64,000 nt of DNA from Coenobita brevimanus (Eukaryota; Arthropoda; Malacostraca; Decapoda; Coenobitidae): assembly GCA_032717465.1 (NCBI GenBank), contig CM064666.1:21894431-21958430 (forward strand), in the 5' to 3' direction. The notes beneath the pieces are model-generated. The model saw only the letters and a program-made list of their open reading frames with translations. It ran no database searches and was not told the origin of the DNA. The translations under genes were made by a program, and so were the position numbers. Within the stretch, counting starts at the first letter, position 1. Each line of letters starts with the position of its first letter. Below are positions 48,366-60,207 of the stretch, in pieces.

Positions 48366-50079
48366 ATGTTAGAGATCTCCCTGCTGGCAGTGCTGACCCT
48401 CCTGGGGTCTGGGTCAGGTCAGGACGATGGTGGAGTACGTCCCGGGGCCTTGGTCGGCTCAGAAGGCGAGGTCTCCTTGCGCTACGATCTTGCGCCCCTG
48501 GCCGACGTAGCCATTGCCCTACCTGCCTACGCGCACCAGCTCCACGGAATCAGGACCCATCTCACGGCCCTCATGGGGACACACAACCCGAATGAGTATC
48601 TCTGTAACCTTTTCCTCCCACTCTCCTAGCAATTGCAATACATAAGTAACAGATTCACTGAGCTCAATGACACATTTTCCATTCAGACACCCGTGGGTCG
48701 TTCTCGTGTGAAACGAGGTCTCTTCGACTTCGGCGGTGAGATTCTGAGTGGCTTGTTTGGCGTTGCTACAGCCCGTGACATTTCTGGCTTCAAATCTGAT
48801 CTCACTCAATTAGCTTCAGCCCTAGAATCACAACGGCGAGTCAGTAAAATCCAACACACTATGTTACAGAACCTCACAACCCAACTCAATGAAGTCACGT
48901 CCACTCTAAACAATTTCACAGATATCTTACAACGCCACCTTTCAGATCTCAACGTTATCTCTCAGTTCTTCTACCTCAAACTCAACATGGATAATCTCCA
49001 ACTAGCCATTGACTCTCTCTTGTCTCAAGTCTCTGCCTTGGTTCATATCCTGGTCGATGCTATCAATGGACGTGTCACTACCTGTCTCAGCTCTCCGTTC
49101 TGTCATGGAATGGGCTCACTCCACCTTCGGTCTCTCCCCAGTCCTCCCTTACTCCTCCCTTGAATATTATTATCCTGTTCTCGAAGCCACTCTTCTCACC
49201 ACATACGTCGTCGTCCATATTCCTCTCCATTCTGCAATACCCTTTAACCTTTTCCACATCATTCCCTTCCCTTTCCGCCTCAACAACTCCTTGTTACAGG
49301 TATCTGTTCCTTCAGAATATTTCCTCCTCTCCCATGATCATCTTTCCGTTGCCTTCCTTTCTTCCACAGACCTCCAGAAATGTTCCTCCTTTACTCTGAC
49401 CTCTCGTCTCTGTGCTGCCCACCTTTTCGCTATCTTCCCTAGCAGTGCTACACCCTGTGAGTCTGCTTTAGTTTGCAACCATTCCATCTACTCGGCCTGT
49501 TCTTTTGTCCCAGCTCCTGACCTCCCGGTCCACCATGCTCACCTCAACCATGTCCAGTACTTCTTCTTTGCTGTTCCCATCTCTGTCACAATCATGTGTC
49601 CTTGTTCTTCGGTTCGATCCGTCCCCGCTAGTGGTCTCCACAAAGCACCTGACTATTGTACCGTCAAATCAGAGTCCGTCATCACTTACGCCACCCGCTA
49701 TCACCAAGCTGTCCGTAATCACTCCTATGACATCTTTCAACCACTCAACATGCCTTCCACCCTACAATCTGCCAACATTACCTTAACCTCCCCTAACGTG
49801 CGCATGCTCACCTTCCTCAATGACAGTGATTTCATTATGGATCAATTTTCTCTGGCCTTCAGCTGTTCATGGGTTCATCCAACAGTTGTGTTTCCCCCTG
49901 TGGTTATCGCTTTCATAGGTTTTCTACTCATCATCTGTGCAGTGCATTGTTGTGTCAGAAAAATGGAACGACGACTCCAGGAATATCAGAGTCGCTACAG
50001 GCATAGTACGCCCTACACACGACGTAGAAACTCCCCGTACTTAGTGCCCTCACATTCAGTGACTACCAATGCCATCTGA
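48366..50079 (+). pseudogene. env: A2 F-like envelope gene, broken
   Basis: Signal-peptide-like start, TGG to TAG at 48627-48629, furin-type site at 48699-48716 followed by GLFDFGG. The frame then changes at about 49075-49120 as in A1 and A3. The long C-terminal part (49009-50079) has the Cys-bearing ectodomain, a membrane segment (PPVVIAFIGFLLIICAV) and, owing to a 1-nt gain near 49984, a tail different from A1 and A3. Confidence 0.88.
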
Positions 50080-50252
50080 CAATTAACCAACCTGTGAACA
50101 GAACTCTGCCTACTAGAAAATGATGGTATTTCTTTAATGCAGTACTGAGTGCCAGTGTATGCTACAAAAAAAAAAAAAAAAAAAAATGAAGGAAGAACAA
50201 CAATAGAACTCTCATATCTACTCCTTGTTTATCATGTCTCAATCTATTATTG
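50080..50252 (+). other. 3' untranslated and polypurine region of A2
   Basis: Contains A23 at about 50166-50188, then GAAGGAAGAACAACAATAG, 60 bp before the LTR. A1 lacks about 20 bp of the stretch next to the LTR. Confidence 0.6.
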
Positions 50253-50732
50253 TGTAATTCCCATTACTTTTATGTATACCTTCGCCCCTTACTGGATTTG
50301 TACCTATTAATCCTTGTATATCTTATATGTATATATCCTTCTAATTCTCTCCCCTCAACATGGCCATGTCTCCCCTACTGCCCCTGTATCATACTTCTCC
50401 CTTGTACACACCTCCCGGTCCTGCCTTACTACTATAATCAAACACCATTTACCTCCTGGTGTCAGGAGACACCGTCTCAGATACCCGGGGGAGTAGTGTA
50501 CCCCCTCCACAATATGTCTACCCCCGATGTATATATGTCCCCCCCCATTGGATACATGCCCCCACTAAACTTGCTAGGTCAGCACGCTTTCCCACGCCTG
50601 AAGATGGAGTTATTGCATCAGTTCTTAGCAGGCAGCCAAATCGGGCAGACTATTTTACTGTGAGCTTGTAATAAACTCCTTATCTAGCTGTTTGTACATG
50701 GAGTTTCTATCACCAAAGTATTGCAAGCTACA
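50253..50732 (+). repeat. LTR shared by A2 (3') and A3 (5')
   Basis: 480 bp, TGTAA...CTACA (TTACA changed at one base). AATAAA near 50671. The following primer site is mutated (TTGTTATCAGCGG). Confidence 0.88.
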
Positions 50733-51618
50733 TTTGTTATCAGCGGTGTTTCGAACCATCAGATTCTGACCGCCTCCACCGCCTTTTAGTGACATCACAA
50801 AATACACGATGTCTCGCATCTGCCAGCCTCGCCCCTCCTCAGTGCCTCTAGTGGTGTAATACTTGGCTGTTCTTTCCGAGTGTATAATTTTTCTCACCAG
50901 TGCTCACCTCTCAAACAACCGCACCCATACGCCTTTTTCCTGACCGCACATGTCACCGTCGCCGACCTACGCATCTGTTGCAACTGTTCCCAGCACCTGT
51001 TCCGAACTCATCATAACTCCTGCCCCCACGGTGCCACTTATCACTGTCTGCCCACTGCCTGCCCACCACCATTCTCTGCATTTGCAACTCAAGAGCTCTA
51101 CACCTGCCTTGCACCAACATCTGCACTCACCACCCACCACCGGCCTCTGCCGTTGCCCGCATGTGGTCTGCATTACGGAGCCTCCTATGACCGCCACTCC
51201 CTGCCGGTGATTCATCGCTCCGTCTCTTCTCCTCTCCACCCAGCAGTCTCTCAACCGCCGCCCCGCCCCGCCCCGCCCCGCCCCGCCCCAGCCCAGCTAC
51301 GCCCAGCCACCCCTGCACGTCATACATCTCAACACTCCCATCTCTACTGTGTAACTATAGTATTTCTTTCGTTTCTATAAAGATTATCCTCGATTTTCTC
51401 TACAGATTGGTTATTGTAAATATTCCATCTCATTTCCATTACCCCGTTTTCATCTTCACCTACGTTCTTTATACTCCATCTCCTCCTTCGCCTTTATTTA
51501 AACCATCCATCCTTCATTCATTTTCACGCCTACTCGTGTATTCCATTCTCTCATTGTTATTTATATATTTTCACCTACGTATCCATCTTCATCCTTTCAT
51601 CTTCCATTGCCGCATTAA
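50733..51618 (+). other. 5' leader of A3
   Basis: Mutated primer site 50735-50746; the longest plus-strand run of CCCCG pentamers of the set (about 51256-51290); 86-codon ORF 50950-51210. Confidence 0.7.
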
Positions 51619-52950
51619 ATGCCATACTTTCCATGTCACCCGCTTACCACCAGCCCTCTCGACCCGGAAACATCACCTGCTCATACCCCGTCTGCCGACT
51701 CTAACACAATCACTCATTTACGAAGTGGCAAAGAGTACCACCACCCTGTACCTGAGACTCCCGTTTCACTTCCTGCTGCCTCTTCAACTCCTGCCTCTCC
51801 ACTCCCTTCTTCTTCCTCTACTTTTTCCCCTGTCGTTCCCTCTCCTGCCTCCCTTCATACCCCGTCTTGCTCACCCCTAACTGCCACTACCTTCTCTCTC
51901 TCCCACACCTCTCCTGCCGCCACTTCTACACTTCCAGCCATGGCCAACCATCCACAGTCTATCTATCTTAACGATGCCAATCGTCCCAAATTTACCGGCC
52001 AGGACCCAACTTGGTCTGTTTATGATTTCATCAGAGAAGTCGACATAGAAATACACAATAGATAAATAACCGATGAATCGCTCAAAGTAGCCTACCTCCT
52101 CAGTCGCTTGCACCACGGTAAATCGAACATCGGATCCGCGATTCGTGCGGGACATTTCGATAGCATTCGTACCTTAGCTGATTTTCGTACGGAACTCATC
52201 AGCCTTTGTTGCCAGCATTCAAATACCGCATCTCTCATGGGATTCATTAATCCCCTAAACCAATTAGATGAGGACTTGCGCGTCCCAGCACAATATGCCA
52301 AGCTCCACAAAGCTGCCGCCGCCATGAAAGCAACTAGTGGCGAGATGCTCCAATTACTGGTAGGCACGAAATTGTTAGAAGGCAAGAATGGCGTTCCAAT
52401 GCTTTCACTCACCAACTTTGCTGACTTAATTGGTTACCTGAGATTCCTTCACTGGCTTTCTCCTAAACAGCGAGAGCTAGCCTTGGAAATCGGTTTCAAT
52501 CCAGGAGATAAAATTATTCAGGTCACTAAAGCCATTCATGAAAGAACAGGTTCGAACTACACGAGTCAGGGCACCACCCAACCTTTTGCCTCCTAAGTCT
52601 GTCACACCTCCACTACCCCAGAATAATCTCGCTACCGTCCCACCACACGCGGCAGATCTGCCACACATCCTTCTCCTGCGGCAGGTCGTCATCCATCTAA
52701 CGCCCGACGGAACAGACAATCTTCGATTCTTTACTGATACTGTGGTCATCCTGGACATCGAGCATCCAGTTGCGACCGTACATACAAACGTCCTCACTCC
52801 CAAACCAGACAGCGTACGCCTTCCCGCTCACGTCGTCCACACTGCAAATACCACAAATCAAGCACGACTCACACCACTGAGGAATGTCGTTACCTCAACC
52901 GCCAACAGTCGGGGGAAGCGCCGCGCCCGTATCGGACCAATATCACATAG
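51619..52950 (+). pseudogene. gag: A3 gag, broken
   Basis: Lacks part of the Pro/Ser-rich N-terminal region (a deletion near 51775). CAA to TAA at 52063-52065 and TCA to TAA at 52594-52596. The first Cys of the zinc knuckle region is altered. Confidence 0.87.
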
Positions 52951-54985
52951 AACCAGAAACCCAACTCCCCATCCGCCATGTAGGTCCCATAACATCCTCG
53001 GGTTTAGTCATTCTCGGCAGCAGTCATGACATACCAACGTCATTCTTCTTGGACACAGGATCTATAGTAAATCTCATCTCCGAAAATTCCTTACAAATTA
53101 TTCATCGCCATCACAACCACGTCAGTTTCCTAGAACCACCAGACATTCGCCTATGTGGAGTTGACGGCTCAGAGTTTAAAGTTAAGGGAAGAGTCACCCT
53201 TGAAGTCAAACTCCACAGAGATTTGCCGCCTATCCTAATTGAATTTCATGTCACTAATGACTTGCAGTATCCCACAGATGCCCTTATTGGTTTCTCCACC
53301 ATGGCACAACACTCCATTGCATTATTACCTGCTTGTGGTAGTATAGACATTTCTGGATTCCCGATTTACACTATGGACTGCCCCCGTCCTGTTCTTACGA
53401 TCAAATCAATCCTTCAATTACCTCTGTCCCTATCACTACCAAAAAGTCCAACCCAGCCCAAACCATCACTATCATCATCTGAGAATACAGAGATCATTCC
53501 CTTACTGACTGCGAGGAAGGACATAAATTCCTCAATGTCTCCAGATACATCATCTCAGCCCTCGAACATGGCTCTATCCTCCTCTCCTGACAACACTATC
53601 GCTGACTCAGACATGTCTCAGTTACCTACCTCACACAGTCTGAATGATCTTCTCCAACACGCAGAGACGAAACGTGCAGTAACGAATACGTGCACAATTT
53701 TGTTACCGCATGAGTTCACCAAAGTCTCTGTTTGTGTTGCCGGTGCGAAAGAAGGAGTGGATGTACTAACCCTACCTGAGACGTGTTGTGTGACTGGCTT
53801 GACTTATGAGTCAGTGTGGTGTACAGTCTTAGAGGACAGTTTATGCTACCTGTACTTGCTCAATGTCACAAATGCTCCACTAAAACTTAAAAGTGGTGTA
53901 AAGATTGGAGACTTCCTAGTATACCCAGCGGCCGTAAAGGTGTGCCAGGATTCCTCAATTCCTACTATTCAGACTGATGATACGCCAATCGGTGTATGTA
54001 CTATTAACTCTACGGGATCTGCGCCGACATATTCACCCGATATGCTCTCACATCTCACTTGCACAGATTTCCCAGAAAATACGCCTCAACTCCTCGACCT
54101 TCTGACCTCGTACAGAAACGTGGTTGCCTTACCCGGTGAACCGATGGGTAGAACAGACCTTGTCAAACATACGATTGAACTACTACCAGGAACTCAGCCG
54201 ATTTACATACCAGGATATCGATTTCCTCACAGCCAGCGAAAGTAGACAGATCAAATGGTACAGAACATGTTAGACCAAGACATTATTGAACCGTCCGTCA
54301 GTTCATGGAATAACCCACTTTTCTTAGTACCAAAGAAGGACGGCAACTTTAGACCAGTAGTCGACTATTGTAAGGTCAATTCTGTCACCGTTCCAGACCG
54401 TTTCCCGTTACCCGTCCTCACTGATTTGCTAGAATCCCTTGGTGACAATAAAGTAGTCTTTTCATCTTTAGACCTCCTCAGCGGGTACTGGCAGGTCGAA
54501 ATGTAAGAGTCCTCTCGCCCAGTTACAGCCTTTAGCACCCCTTCTGGACATTTTCAGTTTAAGAGACTCGCTTTTGGTCTGAGAAATGCTCCTTCTGTGT
54601 AATGCGACTTATCTATTCAGTCCTCAGCGGTATGATTGGACACTCTCTTTTTGCTTACCTAGATGATATCATTGTTGTGAGTAAATCCATCCCTGATCAT
54701 TTTACCAAACTCCAGGAAGTCTTTGAACGCCCCCAGCTTGCAGGCCTGAAAATCAATCTCAGTAAATGTGACTTCCTGCGAAAGAAAATCAAATTCCTAG
54801 ACCATGTCGTCGATGCACAAGGCATTCATACTAATGAGGATAAAACTAAGGCGATTATTAACTTCCCAGAACCCACCACTACCGAAGCTGTATGAAGTTT
54901 CCTGGGCCTCAGTGGCTATTATCGTCGCTTCATCCGGGATTATGCAAAGATCGCCGCTCCTCTGACCCACTTACTCAAGCAGAAT
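52884..54985 (+). pseudogene. pol: A3 pol N-terminal part: protease and RT, broken
   Basis: 453 open codons with DTGS protease (ALIGFSTM loop) and the long linker to RT. CAG to TAG at 54243-54245, GAA to TAA at 54504-54506 (shared with A2), a 1-nt loss near 54600, and CGA to TGA at 54893-54895. YLDD is kept at 54656-54667. Confidence 0.9.
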
Positions 54986-56938
54986 GTGCCCTTTGTTTGG
55001 ACTAACGACCAGTCACAAGCTTTCCAAAAGCTAAAGACAGCTCTTGTAAATGCCCCTGTTCTAGCGTTCCCTGATTATACCACACCCTTCCTTCTCTGCA
55101 CAGACGCCTCAGGCACTGGACTTGGTGCCGTTTTGATGCAACTCGATGAAGCATCAAGGAAGCGCGTAATAGCGTATGCTAGTCGCACCCTTACAACCGC
55201 TGAACGTAACTACAGTGTCACAGATCTCGAAGTGCTAGCAGTAATCTGGTCCTTGAAACATTTCAGAGATATAGTCTATGGTTATCCAGTGCATATCCAA
55301 ACAGACCACCTTCCACTATGTGATTTGTTCAAGAATCGCAACCTAACAGGTAGACTAGCTAGATGGTCTGTCATCATCCAGGACTTTAATCCCACTTTTC
55401 AATATGTACCAGGCAAGTTGAATGTAGTTGCAGACGCACTCTCACGTCACGTAGCAGCAGCTATAACATCACTGCAGCCTGAAGTAACTGAAAATACTAC
55501 ACTAACGTCAGAAGTTGTTCGAAACTTTCAGCGCCAAGACCCCATGTGGTCCAAAGTCATTTATTTCCTAGAATCTGGCGATGCCTCGACCTTACCTACT
55601 CTGCCAGTATCACTAGATGAGATCATGCTAGATGGTGATCTCTTGTACAGGAAAAGACTGTTAACAGGCAAAGATATGCCCAATCGTGAAGTACGCCAAC
55701 TTGTTGTCCCCGCTGCCCTGATACCAAAGGTTCTTCATATTGTTCATAATACTCCTCCAGCTTCCCATCCAGGTAAAGACCGATGCTTGCGCGAAGCACG
55801 TCTCAAATACTATTTTCCAACCATGCGCAGTGATATCAATGCCCACTGTGACTCTTGCCTCTCCTGCCACCGCCACAAAGGATCCACCGGCTTACCAGCA
55901 CCTCTCTTACAATACCCAATCCCATCACGACCATGGGATACTGTCTCAATCGATCTTTTAAAATTACCTCTCATAGAATCTGGCGATGAGTACTTGTTCG
56001 TAGCGGTCGACCACTTCTCCCGCCACTGTGTCCTCGTACCTCTCTCCGACAAGACCGCGAAGAGCGTTGCACGTGCCCTTGTAGATCACCTAATTTGCCC
56101 ATTCAGTACCCCTCATACCATTCTTAATGACAATGGTACAGAATTCAACAATAGCCTTCTAGATGAGATCTGTCGCCGCTTTCATATCAGTAAGTGCAAT
56201 GTCGTGCCTAACCATCCGGCTTCCAATGGCCTTGTAGAACGCCACAACCGTAAAATCTTAGAGTGCCTCAGACATCTAGGCTCCCATAGTTCGTCCTGGG
56301 ATGACTGGATTCCCCAAGTGGCATCCTCCATCAATAGTTCCATCAATGCATCCATTGCTGAATCTCCCTTCTTCGTCCTCTTTGGCTTTGACAAGGACCT
56401 CCCATACTCTCTCTTATCCTCAAAGCCAGAACCCATCTACAACATGGATGATTATGTTAAACTAAAATTGGCCAACTTCCAGACAATCCACCAGTATGTC
56501 CAATCCACTTTGGCTTCCTCTAAGGAGGACATTCTGCAGCGCCAACATAAGTCCGCCTCTCCTATCACTATCCATGTAGGCGATCTTGTCTTTGCTCATT
56601 CCCATACGTGTTCCTCTAAGTTGGATGACAAATTTACAGGGCCCCACCGCGTCCTCACTCAACAAGGCAACAAATTTCACCTCCAGGACCTGTCCACTAG
56701 GGACACCAGATGGGTCCACGTCGATGACTTAAAGCGAGCACCCCGTGGCCTCGTCTTGGAAGAGTCACTTACACAACCTCTTGCCCCCTCTTCCCCTCCT
56801 CCCATCCCTCAGTCTACCTTGTCTCCACCTATCCCTCAGTCTCCTTCCTCTCCACCTCCACCTGCTCATTCATCAACCAATCACTATCGGTCCAAACTGC
56901 GCTCTGCCCATCAACCTCTTCACGACCTCCCCCATTAA
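54986..56938 (+). CDS. pol: A3 pol C-terminal part: RNase H and integrase, open
   Basis: 650 open codons, the longest frame in the window. RNase H (CTDASGTGLGAVLMQ, TDHLPLCDLF, ADALSRH), the integrase HHCC zinc domain (HNTPPASHPGK ... CDSCLSCHRHKG), and the core with Asp 55952-55954, Asp 56129-56131 and Glu 56237-56239 (D-D35-E). A GPH(R)V-type GPY/F region and a Pro/Ser-rich tail follow. It is a part of the Gag-Pol polyprotein, not a separate gene; RT upstream is broken so it is probably not made. It ends 24 nt before env. Confidence 0.9.
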   Translation: MPFVWTNDQSQAFQKLKTALVNAPVLAFPDYTTPFLLCTDASGTGLGAVLMQLDEASRKRVIAYASRTLTTAERNYSVTDLEVLAVIWSLKHFRDIVYGYPVHIQTDHLPLCDLFKNRNLTGRLARWSVIIQDFNPTFQYVPGKLNVVADALSRHVAAAITSLQPEVTENTTLTSEVVRNFQRQDPMWSKVIYFLESGDASTLPTLPVSLDEIMLDGDLLYRKRLLTGKDMPNREVRQLVVPAALIPKVLHIVHNTPPASHPGKDRCLREARLKYYFPTMRSDINAHCDSCLSCHRHKGSTGLPAPLLQYPIPSRPWDTVSIDLLKLPLIESGDEYLFVAVDHFSRHCVLVPLSDKTAKSVARALVDHLICPFSTPHTILNDNGTEFNNSLLDEICRRFHISKCNVVPNHPASNGLVERHNRKILECLRHLGSHSSSWDDWIPQVASSINSSINASIAESPFFVLFGFDKDLPYSLLSSKPEPIYNMDDYVKLKLANFQTIHQYVQSTLASSKEDILQRQHKSASPITIHVGDLVFAHSHTCSSKLDDKFTGPHRVLTQQGNKFHLQDLSTRDTRWVHVDDLKRAPRGLVLEESLTQPLAPSSPPPIPQSTLSPPIPQSPSSPPPPAHSSTNHYRSKLRSAHQPLHDLPH

Positions 56939-56939
56939 C

Positions 56940-56962
56940 TCTATTCTGATTTTCTAGGTACG
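56940..56962 (+). promoter_or_regulatory. Probable env splice acceptor
   Basis: Pyrimidine-rich CTATTCTGATTTTCTAG ending at about 56957, five bases before the env ATG. The same sequence precedes env in A1 and A2. Errantivirus env is made from a spliced RNA, so this fits. The donor was not located. Confidence 0.5.
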
Positions 56963-58640
56963 ATGTTAGCGATCTCCCTGCTGGCAGTGCTGACCCTCCT
57001 GGGGTCTGGGTCAGGTCAGGACGATGGTGGAGTACGTCCCGGGGCCTTGGTCGGCTCAGGAGGCGAGGTCTCCTTGCGCTACGATCTTGCGCCCCTGGCC
57101 GACGTAGCCATTGCCCTACCTGCCTACGCGCACCAGCTCCACGGAATCAGGACCCATCTCACGGCCCTCATGGGGACACACAACCCGAATGAGTATCTCT
57201 ATAACCTTTTCCTCCCACTCTCCTGGCAATTGCAATACATAAGTAACAGATTCACTGAGCTCAATGACACATTTTCCATTCAGACACCCGTGGGTCGTTC
57301 TCGTGTGAAACGAGGTCTCTTCGACTTCGGCGGTGAGATTCTGAGTGGCTTGTTTGGCGTTGCTACAGCCCGTGACATTTCTGGCTTCAAATCTGATCTC
57401 ACTCAATTAGCTTCAGCCCTAGAATCACAACGCTGAGTCAGTAAAATCCAACACACTATGTTACAGAAGCTCACAACCCAACTCAATGAAGTCACGTCCA
57501 CTCTAAACAATTTCACAGATATCTTACAACGCCACCTTTCAGATCTCAACGTTATCTCTCAGTTCTTCTACCTCAAACTCAACATGGATAATCTCCAACT
57601 AGCCATTGACTCTCTCCTGTCTCAAGTCTCTGACTTGGTTCGTATCCTGGTCGATGCTCTCAATGGACATGTCACGACCTGTCTCAGCTCTCCGTTCTGT
57701 CCTACAATGGGCTCACTCCACCTTCGGTCTCTCCCCAGTCCTCCGTTACTCCTCCATTGAATATTATTATCCTGTTCTCTAAGCCACTCTTCTCACCACA
57801 TACGTCGTCGTCCATATTCCTCTCCATTCTGCCATAACCTTTAACCTTTTCCCCATCATTCCCTTCCCTTTCCGCCTCAACAACTCCTTGTTACAGGTAT
57901 CTGTTCCTTCGGAATATTTCCTCCTCTCCCATGATCATCTTTCCGTTGCCTTCCTTTCTTCCACAGACCTCCAGAAATGTTCCTCCCTTACGCTGACCTC
58001 TCGTCTCTGTGCTGCCCACCTTTTCGCTATCTTCCCTAGCAGTGGTACACCCTGTGAGTCTGCTTTAGTTCTCAACAATTCCATCTACTCGGCCTGTTCT
58101 TTTGTCCCAGCTCCTGACCTCCCGGTCCACCATGCTCACCTCAACCATGTCCAGTACATCTTCTTTGCTGTTCTCATCTCTGTCACAATCATGTGTCCTG
58201 GTTCTTCGGTTCGATCCGTCCCCGCTAGTGGTCTCTACAAAGCACCTGACTATTGTACCGTCAAATCAGAGTCCGTCATCACTTACGCCACTCGCTATCA
58301 CCAAGCTGTCCGTAATCACTCCTATGACATCTTTCAACCACTCGACATGCCTTCCACCCTACAATCTGCCAACATTACCATCACCTCCCCTAACTTGCGC
58401 ATGCTCACCTTCCTCAATGACAGTGATTTCATTATGGATCAATTTTCTCTGGCCTTCAGCCGTTCATGGGTTCATCCAACAGTTGTGTTTCCCCCTGTGG
58501 TTATCGCTTTCATAGGTTTTCTACTCATCATCTGTGCAGTGCATTGTTGTGTCAGAAAAATGGAACGTCGACTCCAGGAAATCAGAGTCGCTACAGGCAT
58601 AGTACGCCCTACACACGACGTAGAAACTCCCCGTACTTAG
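56963..58640 (+). pseudogene. env: A3 F-like envelope gene, broken
   Basis: Starts with a signal-peptide-like stretch (ISLLAVLTLLGSGSG). Furin-type site RSRVKR at 57296-57313 followed by GLFDFGGEILSGLFG, then a helical segment. CGA to TGA at 57434-57436. The C-terminal part (57888-58640) is in the +1 frame relative to the start, as in A1 and A2, and carries the Cys-bearing ectodomain and one membrane anchor at about 58489-58550, with a 30-residue cytoplasmic tail. Membrane-fusion role by family; this copy is not functional. Confidence 0.88.
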
Positions 58641-58851
58641 TGCCCTCACATTCAGTGACTACCAATGCCATCTGACAATTAACCAACCTGTGAACAGAAC
58701 TCTGCCTACTAGAAAATGATGGTATTTCTTTAATGCATTACTGAGTGCCAGTGTATCCTACAGAAAATACAAAAAAAAAAAAAAATGAAGGAAGAACAAC
58801 AATAGAACTCTCATATCTACTCCTTGTTTATCATGTCTCAATCTATTATTG
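58641..58851 (+). other. 3' untranslated and polypurine region of A3
   Basis: A-run and GAAGGAAGAAC purine tract at about 58771-58800, before the LTR. Confidence 0.6.
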
Positions 58852-59331
58852 TGTAATTCCCATTACGTTTATGTATACCTTCGCCCCTTACTGGATTTGT
58901 ACCTATTAATCCTTGTATATCTTATATGTATAAATACTTCTAATTCCCTCCTCTCAACATGGCCATGTCTCCCCTACTGCCCCTGTGTCATACTTCTCCC
59001 TTGTACACACCTCCCAGTCCTGCCTTACTACTATAATCAAACACCATTTAACTCTCGGAGTCAGGAGACACTGTCTCAGCTACCCGTGGGAGTAGTGTAC
59101 CCCCTCCACAATATGTCTACCCCCGATGTATATATGTCTCCCCCCAATGCATACATGCCCCCACTAAACTTGCTAGGTCAGCACGCTTTCCCACGCCTGA
59201 AGACGGGGTTATTGCATCAGTTCTTAGCAGGCAGCCAAATCGGGCAGATTATTTTACTCTGAGCTTGTAATAAACTCCTTGTCTAGCTGTTTGTACACGG
59301 AGTTTCTATCACCAAAGTATTGCAAGTTACA
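58852..59331 (+). repeat. LTR shared by A3 (3') and A4 (5')
   Basis: 480 bp, TGTAA...TTACA, AATAAA at 59269-59274. The primer-like TGGTAGCAGCGG at 59334-59345 is intact. Confidence 0.9.
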
Positions 59332-60207
59332 TTTGGTAGCAGCGGTGTTTCGAACCATCAGGTTCTGACCGCCTCCACCGCCTTTTAATGACATCACAAG
59401 ATACATGATGTCTCGCATCTGCCAGCCTCGTCCCTCCTCAGTGCCTCTAGTGGTGTAATACCTGGCTGTGCTTTCCGAGTGTACAATTTTTCTCACCAGT
59501 GCTCACCTCTCAAACAACCGCACCCATACCCTCTTTTCTGACAGCACATGTCACCGTCGCCGACCTACGCACCTGTTGCACCTGTTCCCAACACCTATTC
59601 GGAACTCATCATAACTCCTGCCCCCACGGTGCCACTTATCACTGTATGCCCACTGCCTGCCCACCACCATTCTCTGCATTTGCAACTCAACAGCTCTACA
59701 CCTGCCTTGCACCAACATCTGCACTCACCACCCACCACCGGCCTCCGCCGTTGCCCGCATCTGGTCTGCATTACGGAGCCTCCGACGACCGGCACTCCCT
59801 GCCGGTGATTCATCGCGCCGTCTCTTTCCCTCTCCGCCCAGCTGTCTCTCCACAGCCGCCCCGCCACGCCCCGCCCTAGCCCAGCTATGCCCAGCCACCC
59901 CTGCACGTCATACATCTCAACAGTCCCATCTCTAATGTGTAACAATAGAATTTCTTTCCTTTCTATAGAGATTATCCTCGATTTTCACTACAGATTGGTT
60001 ATTGTAAATATTCCATCTCATTTCCATAACCCCGTTTTCATCTTCACCTACGTTCTTTATACTCCACCTCATCCTTTGCCTTTTATTTAAACCATCCATC
60101 CTTCATTCATTTTCACGCCTACTCGTGTATTCCATTCTCTCATTGTTATTTATATATTTCCACCTACGTATCCATCTTCATCATTTCATCTTCCATTGCC
60201 GTATTAA
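59332..60207 (+). other. 5' leader of A4
   Basis: Intact primer site; only a short CGCCCC stretch (about 59858-59876) where A3 and A0 have a longer run; 86-codon ORF 59548-59808. Confidence 0.7.

Larger units (their letters stand above)
41824..50732 (+). mobile_element. Family A gypsy element, copy A2
   Basis: Short 5' LTR, primer site 42090-42101, leader, gag, pol, env, then LTR 50253-50732 shared with A3. All three genes carry breaks. Confidence 0.93.
50253..59331 (+). mobile_element. Family A gypsy element, copy A3
   Basis: LTR 50253-50732 to LTR 58852-59331, both 480 bp. Gag, pol and env are all broken, but RNase H-IN is open. Confidence 0.93.

Noticed and set aside
43374..57436. RIP-like or deaminase-driven hypermutation of the A copies
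   Set aside because: Several stops are C to T, but others are transversions (TCG to TAG, GAA to TAA, TAT to TAA) and indels, so no single mutational signature is shown.
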